Assembly (NCBI GenBank): GCA_965116015.1 | Contig: OZ220477.1 | Coordinates: forward strand, 2,108,001 to 2,172,000 | Reading direction: 5' to 3' | DNA: 64,000 nt | DNA from: S5-327 sp965116015 | GTDB taxonomy: Bacteria > Chloroflexota > Dehalococcoidia > Lucifugimonadales > Australimonadaceae | Shown here: positions 19,937-28,180 of the stretch, in pieces | Numbering within the stretch: position 1 is the first letter of the stretch | How the letters are laid out: every line of letters begins with the position of its first letter | Position numbers and translations under genes: made by a program | The notes under the pieces: model-generated | The model's input: only the letters and a program-made list of their open reading frames with translations | What the model was told of the DNA's origin: nothing | Databases searched by the model: none

Positions 19937-21850
19937 ATGCGTGTCGGGTTTATTGGGTTGGGGATGATGGGGAAGCCCATTGCTGTGAACCTTGTGAGGG
20001 GCGGGCACGATGTCGCTGTTGCGAATCGGAGCCAGGGGAAGGTTCAGGAGCTTGCGGCTATGGGGGCGCGGGCTGCGGTTAGTCCTGCGGATGCTGCGCG
20101 CGACGCGGAGGTCGTCGCTCTTTGCCTTGTTGAGGACGATGTTGTTGAGCGCGTTCTGCTTGGCAGGGATGGCGCGCTTTCGACTGCGGGGGCAGGGGCG
20201 GTTGTTCTCGATCACTCTACTGTTCATCCGCGGTTCGCGCGGCGGATGGAGCAGGCGTGCGCGGAACGGGGCGTTGCATATCTGGATGCTCCGGTCTCGG
20301 GCTCGGGGCAGGTTGCGTGGGACGGCAAGCTGACGGTGATGGCAGGGGGGGACGCGGAGGCGTTCGCGCGGGTTCGTCCGATTCTGGACGTGGTGTCGGC
20401 GAACGCGTTGCTGCTTGGTTCTGTGGGGAGCGGGAATATGGCCAAGCTGATCAACAATATGGTGAAGGACATTAATCTGGTTGCGGTGATGGAGGCGTTC
20501 GTTCTCGCGGCCAAGCTTGGGATGGACTGCTGGGGGCTGTTCGAGACGCTGCGCCGCGCTTCGGCTGCGAGCCGTCAGCTTGAGCGTCTCGCGCCGAAAG
20601 TTCTGGATCGTTCGTTCACGCAGACGACCTATGTGTCGACGAACATCAAGGATCAGGCGCATACGCAGTGGCTCATCGATCAGGCGGGGGTGGAGCTGCC
20701 GCTGCGCGACGCGGCTCGGGACTTCTGGCTCAGGGCGGCGGAGGAGGGGTTTGCCGACGCTGATTCGAGCGAGGCGATCCGCGTTCTCGAGCGGGAGGCG
20801 GGGATTGAGGTTGCGGGGAGCCCTTCGCTGGATGGGGGCGAGGGGTCGGGCGACGGCGGGGGCGCGAGAGGAGGAGGGGGCGCTTCGCGGGGCGGGGGCG
20901 AGGGGGAGGCGGGGGGCGCCGCATCGGCGAGGGCGGGTTCCGGGGAGCGGGCGGGGCTTAGGGTTGCGTTCATTGGTCTTGGGATGATGGGGCGTCCTAT
21001 TGCCGAGAATCTTGTGAGGGCAGGGTTCGATGTGACGGTTGTCAATCGCAGCCAGGGCAAGGTGGAGGAGCTTGCGGCTCTGGGCGCTCGGGCGGGAGCT
21101 AGTCCTGCCGACGCTGCTTCGGACGCGGATGTCATTGCGCTTTGCCTTTCGGGGGAGGAGACTATCGATCTTGTGCTGCGGGGCAAGGATGGGGCGCTTT
21201 CGACTGTTCGGCCGGGGGCGATTGTTCTCGATCATTCCACTGTTCGCCCGGAGTTTGCTCGGGAGCTTGCCGCGGCTTGCGCGGCTCAGGGGGTTGTCTA
21301 TCTCGACGCTCCGGTTTCCGGGACGGGGCGGGCGGCTTGGGAGGGCAGGCTTGCGGTGATGGTTGGCGGGGATGGGGGGTCGTTCGAGCGTGTGCGTCCT
21401 GTGCTTGGGTCGGTGAGCTCTTACGCTGCGTTGCTTGGTGCGGTTGGGAGCGGGAGTTTTGCGAAGCTGATGAACAATATGATTGCGGACGCTTATCAGG
21501 TGGGGATAATGGAGGCGTTCGTGCTGGCCTCCAAGCTGGGGATGGATGTTGGGGCGCTGTTTGAGGCGATGCGGACGGCTTCGGCGGCGACCCGTCAGCT
21601 CGAGCGCATCGGGCCGAAGATTCTTGATCGGGACTTTGCGCAGACGTCCCAGCTTTCGGGGCATGCGCGGGGGCAGGGGATTATGGGCGGGCTTGCTCGG
21701 GAGGCTGGGGTGCGGCTCGCTCTTCGGGAGGTTGTGGAGGATGTGTGGCGCCGGGGGGAGGAGGCTGGTCTTGGTTCTGGGGATCCTGCGAGGGTGGTTA
21801 CTCTCTACGAGCTGGCCGCCGGCGTTGAGGTTCGACGTTCAAGGCCGTAG
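19937..21850 (+). CDS. Tandem-fused NAD(P)-dependent beta-hydroxyacid dehydrogenase
   Basis: A 637-residue protein made of two complete 3-hydroxyisobutyrate-dehydrogenase/6-phosphogluconate-dehydrogenase-like units. Unit 1 (about 1-295) has GFIGLGMMGKPIA, DAPVSGSG and catalytic Lys170 in GNMAKLINNM. Unit 2 (about 334-637) has AFIGLGMMGRPIA, DAPVSGTG and FAKLMNNM. They are joined by a Gly/Ala/Ser-rich linker of about 35 residues. NRSQ after beta-2 in both units suggests NADPH preference by analogy with family members. Each unit is normally a separate protein. AAGGAGGGG upstream supports ATG 19937. The substrate is unknown. Confidence 0.9.
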   Translation: MRVGFIGLGMMGKPIAVNLVRGGHDVAVANRSQGKVQELAAMGARAAVSPADAARDAEVVALCLVEDDVVERVLLGRDGALSTAGAGAVVLDHSTVHPRFARRMEQACAERGVAYLDAPVSGSGQVAWDGKLTVMAGGDAEAFARVRPILDVVSANALLLGSVGSGNMAKLINNMVKDINLVAVMEAFVLAAKLGMDCWGLFETLRRASAASRQLERLAPKVLDRSFTQTTYVSTNIKDQAHTQWLIDQAGVELPLRDAARDFWLRAAEEGFADADSSEAIRVLEREAGIEVAGSPSLDGGEGSGDGGGARGGGGASRGGGEGEAGGAASARAGSGERAGLRVAFIGLGMMGRPIAENLVRAGFDVTVVNRSQGKVEELAALGARAGASPADAASDADVIALCLSGEETIDLVLRGKDGALSTVRPGAIVLDHSTVRPEFARELAAACAAQGVVYLDAPVSGTGRAAWEGRLAVMVGGDGGSFERVRPVLGSVSSYAALLGAVGSGSFAKLMNNMIADAYQVGIMEAFVLASKLGMDVGALFEAMRTASAATRQLERIGPKILDRDFAQTSQLSGHARGQGIMGGLAREAGVRLALREVVEDVWRRGEEAGLGSGDPARVVTLYELAAGVEVRRSRP

Positions 21851-22060
21851 GGCTTGGGAGCCGCTGATTCACGGGGACGGGGGCTTCGGGGAGGCGGCGG
21901 GGGATGGTTGGGGCTGTTTGGGGGCGGCGAGGGTCGGGTTTTTGTAGGTCGGAGGGAGGCTTTCGGGGGGACGGCGGGGATGGTGGGGCGAGATTGGGGG
22001 CGGCGAGGTTTTTCGGGTTTGTGGGGCAGCCGGAGGTTTTTTCGGAGGAGGGCGGGGTTG

Positions 22061-23050
22061 TTAGCGGTTGGGGTATTTGGGGGAGTTGCCCATTCCGAAG
22101 CGTTCGATTTCTTCGTCGGAGCCGTCCCAGGCGGCGATGGCGTCGACGGCGTCGCGTTCTTCGGGGGAGAGGGTCCAGTCGCAGGCGTTTGCGTTGGCGG
22201 CGACTTGTTCTGCGGTCATTGCGCCGGCGATGACTGAGCTGACGGCGGGGTGGGCGAGGAGCCAGGCGAAGGCGAGGTCGAGGAGGGATCGTTCGTGTTC
22301 GCTGGCGAAGGCGTCGAGTTGGGAGAGGATGGATCGCGCGCGCTGGTCGGTCTGGAGCTGGCCGACCATTCGGCGGGCGCTGGCGGGGGTTTCGCTGTGC
22401 GCGGCGTATTTGCCGGTGAGCCATCCGCCGGCGAGAGGGAAGTAGGGCAGGAAGCCGATGTTGTGCTCGGTGCAGTAGGGGAGGAGTTCGAGTTCGACGT
22501 GGCGGCGCATGAGGTTGTAGTAGTTCTGGGAGGAGACGAAGGGGGCCCATCCGCGGTCGAGGGCTGCGCGGTCGGCGTCGGCGTGGCGCCATCCGGAGTA
22601 GTTGCATTCGCCGATGTAGCGCACTTTGCCCTGGGCGACGAGGTCGTTGAGGGGTTCGAGGTATTCTTCGTGGGGGATTTGGTAGGGGATGAAGTGGATC
22701 TGGTAGAGGTCGATGACGTCGGTTTGGAGTTTTGCGAGGCTTTCATCGACGTTTTTGAGGATGCGGTGGCGGGGGGATTCGCCGGGTTCGAGGTTGTTGA
22801 GGTTGAATTTGGTGGCGATGATGGCTTTGTGGCGTTTGCCTTTGAGGGCGGCGCCGATGTGGACTTCGCTTTGTCCGCCTCCGTAGATGTTGGCGGTGTC
22901 GATGAGGTTGACGCCGGCGTCGAGGCATTTGTCGATGACGCGCTGGCTGTCGGCGTGGTCGGCGATGCGCTGGGGGTTGCCGAAGTTGTTCGTTCCGAGT
23001 CCGATGACGGAGACTTGGAGGTCGGTTGCGCCTAGTTTGCGGTATTGCAT
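22061..23050 (-). CDS. Aldo/keto reductase
   Basis: A 329-residue (beta/alpha)8 oxidoreductase. The catalytic tetrad is visible: Asp in NLIDTANIYG with its Tyr, Lys in IIATKFNL and His in LYQIHFIP. The NADPH-binding end is VIAGAMTAEQVAAN. It is similar in layout to YajO/Tas-like reductases. It is full length. Its upstream region carries three 10-bp direct repeats and a G18 tract. The 210 bases between it and the dehydrogenase at 19937 hold only G-rich DNA. Confidence 0.92.
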   Translation of the reverse strand: MQYRKLGATDLQVSVIGLGTNNFGNPQRIADHADSQRVIDKCLDAGVNLIDTANIYGGGQSEVHIGAALKGKRHKAIIATKFNLNNLEPGESPRHRILKNVDESLAKLQTDVIDLYQIHFIPYQIPHEEYLEPLNDLVAQGKVRYIGECNYSGWRHADADRAALDRGWAPFVSSQNYYNLMRRHVELELLPYCTEHNIGFLPYFPLAGGWLTGKYAAHSETPASARRMVGQLQTDQRARSILSQLDAFASEHERSLLDLAFAWLLAHPAVSSVIAGAMTAEQVAANANACDWTLSPEERDAVDAIAAWDGSDEEIERFGMGNSPKYPNR

Positions 23051-23150
23051 TGGTTCTCCGTGGGGGATGTTGCGTGTTGGGGGCGCTGCTGGGAGGGGGT
23101 TGCGGGATGTTCGAGGTTAGGGGTTAGGGCGAGGTTGTTTTTGAGGGGGC

Positions 23151-23180
23151 GTAACATTTCGTAACATTCTGCAACATTTG
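23151..23180. repeat. Three 10-bp direct repeats (GTAACATT type)
   Basis: GTAACATTTC, GTAACATTCT and GCAACATTTG lie head to tail, exactly 10 bp apart, so on one face of the helix. They are about 100 bp upstream of the aldo/keto reductase start and stand out from the surrounding G-rich DNA. This is a plausible operator for a cooperatively binding regulator; the regulator is not known. Confidence 0.55.
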
Positions 23181-23199
23181 CTCGCGGCGGGGAGGGGTC

Positions 23200-23217
23200 G
23201 GGGGGGGGGGGGGGGGG
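23200..23217 (+). repeat. Poly-G tract of 18 bases
   Basis: An 18-base G homopolymer between the divergent aldo/keto reductase (start 23050) and the small gene at 23382. It does not lie in any recognisable coding frame, so slippage here would change promoter spacing rather than a protein. Confidence 0.85.
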
Positions 23218-23381
23218 TTCTTCGCGGGCTTATGGTAGGGCCGCCGGGGGAGCTTGGGCAAGGGCGCGCTGGCCGCTGCTCCATGGTAAGGGGGATGGGG
23301 TATCGGGGGAAGGGGGGGGTGTCGCGGTTGGGGGGCGCGGGGACGCTAGGATTCGCTCGGAGTAGCTTGCGAGGGGGCAGT

Positions 23382-23606
23382 ATGGGCATTGGGATTCCGC
23401 TGTTTCTGCGACGGGACGCTATGGCGCGCGGGCAGGCGATCTACCGCAAGAGGGTTCGTCCTGCGGCTCATCCGGGGCGCAAGGGGGAGTTCGTGGCGAT
23501 GCTACGTTCTCCTTTGCCGGGGGTCTGCCGCAAGAAGATGATTAGTGGGGAGGTTCGCGGGCTTGGGGCGTTGATTGAGGGCCCGGTTTTGGTGGAGGGG
23601 CTGTAG
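23382..23606 (+). CDS. Small hypothetical protein
   Basis: A 74-residue protein. The segment MARGQAIYRKRVRPAAHPG followed by KGEFVAML resembles the start of a widespread small family that reads roughly RGQAIYERxIRPxVEPEHKGKFVAI, from memory. The rest of that family (an acidic second half) is not seen here, so the gene may be truncated or frameshifted after about residue 42. The ATG at 23382 has a G-rich purine stretch upstream. It is not assigned a function. Confidence 0.4.
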   Translation: MGIGIPLFLRRDAMARGQAIYRKRVRPAAHPGRKGEFVAMLRSPLPGVCRKKMISGEVRGLGALIEGPVLVEGL

Positions 23607-23708
23607 TGTGCGCTTGCTGGGCAGCGTTTGTTCCTGGGCGAGCGAGGAGCGGCCGGAGAGTGGCTCTCTTGGGGAACGGCGAGGGGATGGGTGGGAGGGC
23701 GGTGGGGG

Positions 23709-24098
23709 CTAGCTGAAGCGCTGCCAGTCGGAGTCGAGGGCGTTGACGACGTGGACGGGGACGCCTTTGTGTTTGGCGAGGGTGATTGCGTGGCGGGTGC
23801 CTGGGCTTATGCCGTCCCAGACGGCGTAGAGTTCTTCGACTTGGTCGACGACGGCTGCGTTTCGTCGGATGAAGTGGCTGCCGTGGTCGGAGAAGTCTTC
23901 GTCTTTCATTAGGGCTTCGGCGTGGAGGCCTCGTTGTTCGGCGAGGCGCAGGGCTTCGATGTCGGTTCCGGGGGCTCCGTTGACGATGACTTCGGCGTCT
24001 GGGGGTAGGGAGTCGATGATTTGTTTTACGTGGAGTCGCCACTCGGGGCTGTGGAGCTCTGAGAATCGGGTTCCTACGATGCCTATGCGCTTGCCCAT
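23709..24098 (-). CDS. SLOG-superfamily protein (DUF2493/YspA-like)
   Basis: A 129-residue Rossmann-like protein. RIGIVGTRF at the N-terminus, VNGAPGTDIEALRLAE in the middle and GTRHAITLAKHKGVPVHVV at the end are the layout of SLOG nucleotide-binding proteins (DUF2493 group). Relatives may bind or process nucleotide-derived ligands; the role here is unknown. The start is taken at 24098 (MGKRIGIVG) rather than 24134 because the motif strand should lie near the N-terminus. It stands alone beside the repeat array downstream of ffh. Confidence 0.75.
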   Translation of the reverse strand: MGKRIGIVGTRFSELHSPEWRLHVKQIIDSLPPDAEVIVNGAPGTDIEALRLAEQRGLHAEALMKDEDFSDHGSHFIRRNAAVVDQVEELYAVWDGISPGTRHAITLAKHKGVPVHVVNALDSDWQRFS

Positions 24099-24159
24099 CG
24101 TTCTCGCCGCCTGACTCACTCTACTAGATAGCATACATCTTTAGTGGGAGGGGGCGCGA

Positions 24160-24668
24160 GTTGCGGATGTGCGTGGATGTTGGGGTAGGGGTAGGGGATT
24201 GTGAGGGGGAGTAGGCGGATGTGCGCGAATGTTGGGGTAGGGGTAGGGGGATTGTGAGGTGGAAGTAGGGGATGGTCGCGGATGTTGGGGCTGGGGTTGG
24301 GTTTTGTGAGGCGCGAGTAGGCGGATGTGCGTGGATGTTGGGGCTGGGGTGGGGGTTTGTGAGGTGGGAGTAGGGGGATTGTGAGGGGGAGTAGGGGGAT
24401 GATCGTGAATGTTGGGGCTGGGGTGGGGGTTTGTGAGGTGGGAGTAGGGGGATGTGCGTGGATGTTGGGGTGGGGGTAGGGGCTTGTGAGGGTGGAGGTA
24501 GGGGGGTGTGCGGGGATGTTGGGGCTGGGTCGGGGGGTTTGTGTGGTGGTAGGTAACCGTTTGTGCGGGGATGTGCGGGAATGTTGGGGTGGGGGCGGGG
24601 TTTTGTGAGGGTGGAGGTGGGGGGATGATCGGGGATGTTGGGGTTGAGGCGGGGGTTTGTGAGGGGGG
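24160..24668. repeat. G-rich tandem repeat array, about 53-bp unit
   Basis: About nine degenerate units fill the space between the SLOG gene and the ffh stop codon. Each has GGATGTGCGTGGATGTTGGGG, or a variant with GATC or GCGC in the middle, then runs such as CTGGGGTGGGGG, TTTGTGAGG and TGGGAGTAGG. Most are 50-55 bp apart; one unit is extended by a partial duplication. The runs of three or more G in each unit could form G-quadruplexes on the + strand. No convincing gene is encoded; an open minus frame exists only because the unit lacks stops. Confidence 0.85.
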
Positions 24669-26009
24669 TTAGAAGCCTGGGAGGCCGAGGCCGGCGAGGG
24701 AGCGTTTTTTGCCGGAGGCGGCCTGTTTCATGAATTTCTGCATCTGGCGGAACTGGCTGAGGAGTTGGTTGACGTCGGCGGGGGTTGTGCCGCTGCCTGC
24801 GGCGATGCGTCGCCGCCGGCTGCCGTCGATGCGTTCGGGTCGGCGGCGTTCCCACATGTTCATGGAGGAGATGATTGCTTCTGTGCGTCGGAGGCGTCGT
24901 TCGTCGAGGGCTCCGGCGGGGAGTTTGGCGCGGAGGTTTCGGGCTCCGGGGAGCATTTCGAGGATGGATGCGAGGGAACCCATATTCTGGATCTGGCGGA
25001 GCTGGGAGAGGAAGTCGTCGAGGTTGAATTCGGCGCGTCGCATTTTGCGTTCGAGGGCTGCGGCGTCTTCGGCGGTGATCTGTTCTTGTGCGCGTTCGAC
25101 GAGGGTGACGATGTCGCCCATGCCGAGGATTCGGGATGCCATTCGGTCGGGGTGGAAGGGTTCGAGGGCGTCGGATTTTTCTCCGACGCCTACGAATTTG
25201 ATGGGGAGGCCTGTTATGCGGGCGGCTGAGAGGGCTGCTCCTCCGCGGGCGTCGCCGTCGAGTTTGGAGAGGATGAGTCCGGTGAGTTGGATGCGGGCGT
25301 TGAAGGCGGTTGCGGCGTTGACGGCGTCTTGTCCGGTCATTGCGTCGACTACGAGGAGGGCTTCGGCGGGTTGGAGTAGTTGGTTGATGTGTTGGAGTTC
25401 TTGCATGAGGGGTTCGTCGGCGTGGAGGCGGCCGGCGGTGTCGACGATTGCCCATTTCATTCCTAGATCGCGGGCGCGTTTGAGTCCGTTGGCGGCGACT
25501 TTGGGTGCGTTGTTGGGGTTTGTTTTTTCGTGGTAGACGGGGATGTCGAGTTGGCGTCCGAGGGATTGGAGCTGGTCGATTGCGGCGGGTCGTTGGAGGT
25601 CGGCGGCGATGAGGAGGGCGGGTTCTTGTCGTTTGCGGAGGAGGAGTGCGAGTTTGGCGGCGGTGGTTGTTTTTCCGGAGCCCTGGAGGCCGGCGAGGAG
25701 GAGGACGCTGGGGGGGGCGGGGGAGGGGCGGAGGTCGCGGTCGCCTTCGTCGAGGAGGTGGACGAGGCGGTCGTGGACGAGTTTGACCATTTGTTGTCCG
25801 GGGGATATTCCGCGGAGGGTGTTGTTGCCGAGGGCTTGTTCGCGGACGCTGGCGGTGAATTCGCGGGCGATTTTGAAGTTGACGTCGGCTTCGAGGAGGG
25901 CGAGGCGTATTTCGCGGAGGGCGGCGTCGATGTCGTTTTCGGTGAGGCGGGCTTTGTTTCCGAGGCGCGAGAATACTGCGGATAGTTTGTCGGCGAGGGT
26001 GTCGAACAT
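24669..26009 (-). CDS. ffh: Signal recognition particle protein Ffh (SRP54)
   Basis: A 446-residue SRP GTPase that targets membrane proteins co-translationally. The N domain begins MFDTLADKLSAVFSRLGNKA. The G domain has LLAGLQGSGKTTTAAKLA (G1), DTAGRLHADE (G3) and LSKLDGDARGGAALS (G4 and following), and the M domain is Met-rich, from DFLSQLRQIQNMGSLAS to MQKFMKQAASGKK. It is full length. The 4.5S RNA was not found in the window. Its stop codon abuts the G-rich repeat array. Confidence 0.97.
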   Translation of the reverse strand: MFDTLADKLSAVFSRLGNKARLTENDIDAALREIRLALLEADVNFKIAREFTASVREQALGNNTLRGISPGQQMVKLVHDRLVHLLDEGDRDLRPSPAPPSVLLLAGLQGSGKTTTAAKLALLLRKRQEPALLIAADLQRPAAIDQLQSLGRQLDIPVYHEKTNPNNAPKVAANGLKRARDLGMKWAIVDTAGRLHADEPLMQELQHINQLLQPAEALLVVDAMTGQDAVNAATAFNARIQLTGLILSKLDGDARGGAALSAARITGLPIKFVGVGEKSDALEPFHPDRMASRILGMGDIVTLVERAQEQITAEDAAALERKMRRAEFNLDDFLSQLRQIQNMGSLASILEMLPGARNLRAKLPAGALDERRLRRTEAIISSMNMWERRRPERIDGSRRRRIAAGSGTTPADVNQLLSQFRQMQKFMKQAASGKKRSLAGLGLPGF

Positions 26010-26165
26010 GGGGGGTTGTTCTCCTTAGTTGGGGGAGTGGGGGGTGTTTGGGGAGTTGGGGCGCGGGCTGTGCGGACAGTGTAGCTTGGCTGGGGAGGGG
26101 CGGGGGGATGGGAGGTCGGAGGGGGTAAAGGCGAGGCGCGGAGGCGGGAGTGATGGGCTGGCGGC

Positions 26166-26182
26166 GGGGGGGGGGGGGGGGG
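26166..26182 (+). repeat. Poly-G tract of 17 bases
   Basis: A 17-base G homopolymer in the divergent ffh-accC intergenic region, about 90 bases upstream of the predicted accC -10 element. It could modulate promoter activity if its length varies; it could also be misread in sequencing. Confidence 0.85.
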
Positions 26183-26253
26183 TAAGGGCGGGGGCGTGCT
26201 GGAGGGAGAGTGGAGCGACGATGGCTTTGCAGGCGGGGGGATGCGGGTTCTTT

Positions 26254-26262
26254 TGCTAGACT
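26254..26262 (+). promoter_or_regulatory. Extended -10 promoter for accC, leaderless transcript predicted
   Basis: TGC followed by TAGACT at 26257-26262. The ATG of accC is at 26271, so a start of transcription about 7 bases after the hexamer would fall on or next to the start codon. No ribosome binding site is visible between them. Confidence 0.5.
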
Positions 26263-26270
26263 GTTGGGCG

Positions 26271-27758
26271 ATGTTCTCTTCAGTGCTGGTTGCGAATCGG
26301 GGGGAGATTGCTTGCCGGGTTATCCGGACTTGCCAGCGGCTTGGGGTGGAGGCGGTTGCGGTTTATTCCGATGCTGACGCTAAGGCGCTGCATGTTCGGA
26401 TGGCGGATCGGGCGGTGCATATTGGGGGGGCTCCGGCTGCGGAGTCGTATCTTAATGTTGAGTCGATTCTGAAGGCTGCGCGTCGGGTGAAGGCTGAGGC
26501 GATTCATCCGGGGTATGGGTTTCTTTCGGAGAATCCGTTGTTTGTTGAGGCTGTGGAGGGGGCGGGGTTTGTGTTTGTGGGGCCGTCGTCGGGGATTATC
26601 GAGCAGATGGGGGACAAGGTTATGGCGCGGAAGCTTGCGAAGGCGGCGGGGGCGCCGGTGATACCGGGGACGGATGGGGAGATTGGGGATGAGGAGGCGG
26701 AGGCGGCGGCTGCGGAGATTGGGTATCCGCTGATGATTAAGGCGGCGGATGGGGGAGGGGGGATGGGGATACGTCTTGTGCGGGGGCCGTCGGAGTTGGA
26801 GGAGGCTCTTGCGCGGGCGCGGGCTCAGGCGCAGGGGGCGTTCGGGAGCAGCCGGGTGTATCTGGAGCGGCGGGTGGAGAATGCGTCGCATGTGGAGGTG
26901 CAGGTTCTTGGGGACAGGTATGGGAACGCGGTGCATTTTTTCGAGCGGGATTGTTCGGCGCAGCGTCGGAATCAGAAGGTGATTGAGGAGACTCCGTGCG
27001 CGAAGCTTGTTCCGGAGGTGAAGGCTGCGCTGCTTGAGTCGGCTGTGCGTTTGGTGAAGGAGATTGGGTATACGAATGCGGGGACTATTGAGTATCTGCT
27101 GGATGGGGATGGGGAGCGTTTTTATTTTCTGGAGATGAATACGCGGTTGCAGGTTGAGCATCCGGTTACGGAGATGGTTACGGGGGTGGATCTTGTGGAG
27201 TTGCAGTTGCGGGTGGCGGCTGGGGAGCCGTTGAATATCGAGCAGGAGGAGATTGTTCAGAATGGGGCGGCTATTGAGGCTCGGATCTATCCGGAGGATT
27301 CTGTGACGCTTCTGCCGACTGCGGGGACGGTGGAGGGGTTGAGGGAGCCGAGCGGGTTTAATGTGCGGGTGGACAGCGCGCTGTATGAGGGGTATGAGGT
27401 GTCGCCGTACTACGAGCCGATGATGGCGAAGCTGATTGTTCGGGGGAAGGACAGGGCTACGGCGATCGCGAATATGGAGGGGGCGCTGGATCAGTTCCGG
27501 ATCGATGGGGTGGTTGTGAATATTCCGCTGGTGAGGCGGGCGCTTGGGCATAGGGATTTTCGGCTGGGGACGTTCGACAATGGGTTTTTGGAGCGGATGC
27601 TTGAGGAGCCGGCGTCGCAGGACAGGCGGGTGGTTGCGGCGATAGCCTTGGCGCTGGCGCTGGGGGAGCAGCGGGCGGAGGATCAGTCGCCGAGCAAGTG
27701 GCGGCTTCATGGTCGGCGTATGGCGCTGGTGAATCGGTTGAGCAACGGAGCGGTGTAG
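26271..27758 (+). CDS. accC: Biotin carboxylase subunit of acyl-CoA carboxylase
   Basis: A 495-residue ATP-grasp biotin carboxylase that carboxylates biotin on the carrier encoded next. It shows the N-terminal VLVANRGEIACRVIRTCQ, the Gly-rich ATP lid KAADGGGGMGIR, the ERDCSAQRRNQKVIEE bicarbonate/biotin site and FLEMNTRLQVEHPVTEM. The start at 26271 (MFSSVLVANRGE) is set by homology and lies just after the extended -10. The stop overlaps the GTG of the carrier gene by one base. No carboxyltransferase is adjacent, so acetyl- versus propionyl-CoA specificity is open. Confidence 0.95.
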   Translation: MFSSVLVANRGEIACRVIRTCQRLGVEAVAVYSDADAKALHVRMADRAVHIGGAPAAESYLNVESILKAARRVKAEAIHPGYGFLSENPLFVEAVEGAGFVFVGPSSGIIEQMGDKVMARKLAKAAGAPVIPGTDGEIGDEEAEAAAAEIGYPLMIKAADGGGGMGIRLVRGPSELEEALARARAQAQGAFGSSRVYLERRVENASHVEVQVLGDRYGNAVHFFERDCSAQRRNQKVIEETPCAKLVPEVKAALLESAVRLVKEIGYTNAGTIEYLLDGDGERFYFLEMNTRLQVEHPVTEMVTGVDLVELQLRVAAGEPLNIEQEEIVQNGAAIEARIYPEDSVTLLPTAGTVEGLREPSGFNVRVDSALYEGYEVSPYYEPMMAKLIVRGKDRATAIANMEGALDQFRIDGVVVNIPLVRRALGHRDFRLGTFDNGFLERMLEEPASQDRRVVAAIALALALGEQRAEDQSPSKWRLHGRRMALVNRLSNGAV

Positions 27759-28174
27759 TGAAACGTTTGCGGGTGAAGGTGAATGACGAGTGGTTTGCGG
27801 TGGAGGTGGGGGATACGCGCCAGAGTCCTGTGGAGGTGGTGGTTGATGGGGAGGAGTTTCTGGTGGAGGTTGGGGATCCGGGGGAGAGCGCTGGGTTGGG
27901 CGTGCGGAAGGCGTCGCCGAAGGCTGCGCTGCCGGGTTTGCGGGGTCTGACGCAGGGCGATGAGCGGGTTATTCGGTGTCCGCTTCCGGGGAAGGTTGTG
28001 GCGATTGAGTTGAAGAAGGGTCAGCAGGTGGAGGCGGGGGAGGAGATTTGTTTGTTGGAGTCGATGAAGATGGAGCAGAGTGTTCGGATGGCGAAGGGGG
28101 GTACGGTGAAGAGCGTGAAGGTGAAGAAGGGGCAGGCGGTGAATGCTGGTCAGCCGTTGATCGAGTTGCAGTAG
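27758..28174 (+). CDS. Biotin carboxyl carrier protein
   Basis: A 138-residue protein with a C-terminal biotinyl domain: CPLPGKVVAIELKKGQQV, the biotin-attachment site ESMKMEQ (the Lys is biotinylated) and a closing AVNAGQPLIELQ. The first 65 residues form a beta-rich linker region. The GTG at 27758 shares its first base with the last base of the accC stop, the usual coupled arrangement. It carries biotin between the carboxylase upstream and an unlinked carboxyltransferase. Confidence 0.93.
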   Translation: MKRLRVKVNDEWFAVEVGDTRQSPVEVVVDGEEFLVEVGDPGESAGLGVRKASPKAALPGLRGLTQGDERVIRCPLPGKVVAIELKKGQQVEAGEEICLLESMKMEQSVRMAKGGTVKSVKVKKGQAVNAGQPLIELQ

Positions 28175-28180
28175 CTGGCT

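Noticed and set aside
19768..21664. Upstream extension of the lhr frame to give a protein of about 2,000 residues
   Set aside because: The extension overlaps the fused dehydrogenase on the other strand, and the Lhr N-terminus with its helicase motifs starts at 19767 in another frame.
24124..24668. Pro/Thr/His-rich minus-strand reading frame through the repeat array
   Set aside because: It exists because the repeat unit lacks stops in that phase; it is out of frame with ffh and has no start signal.
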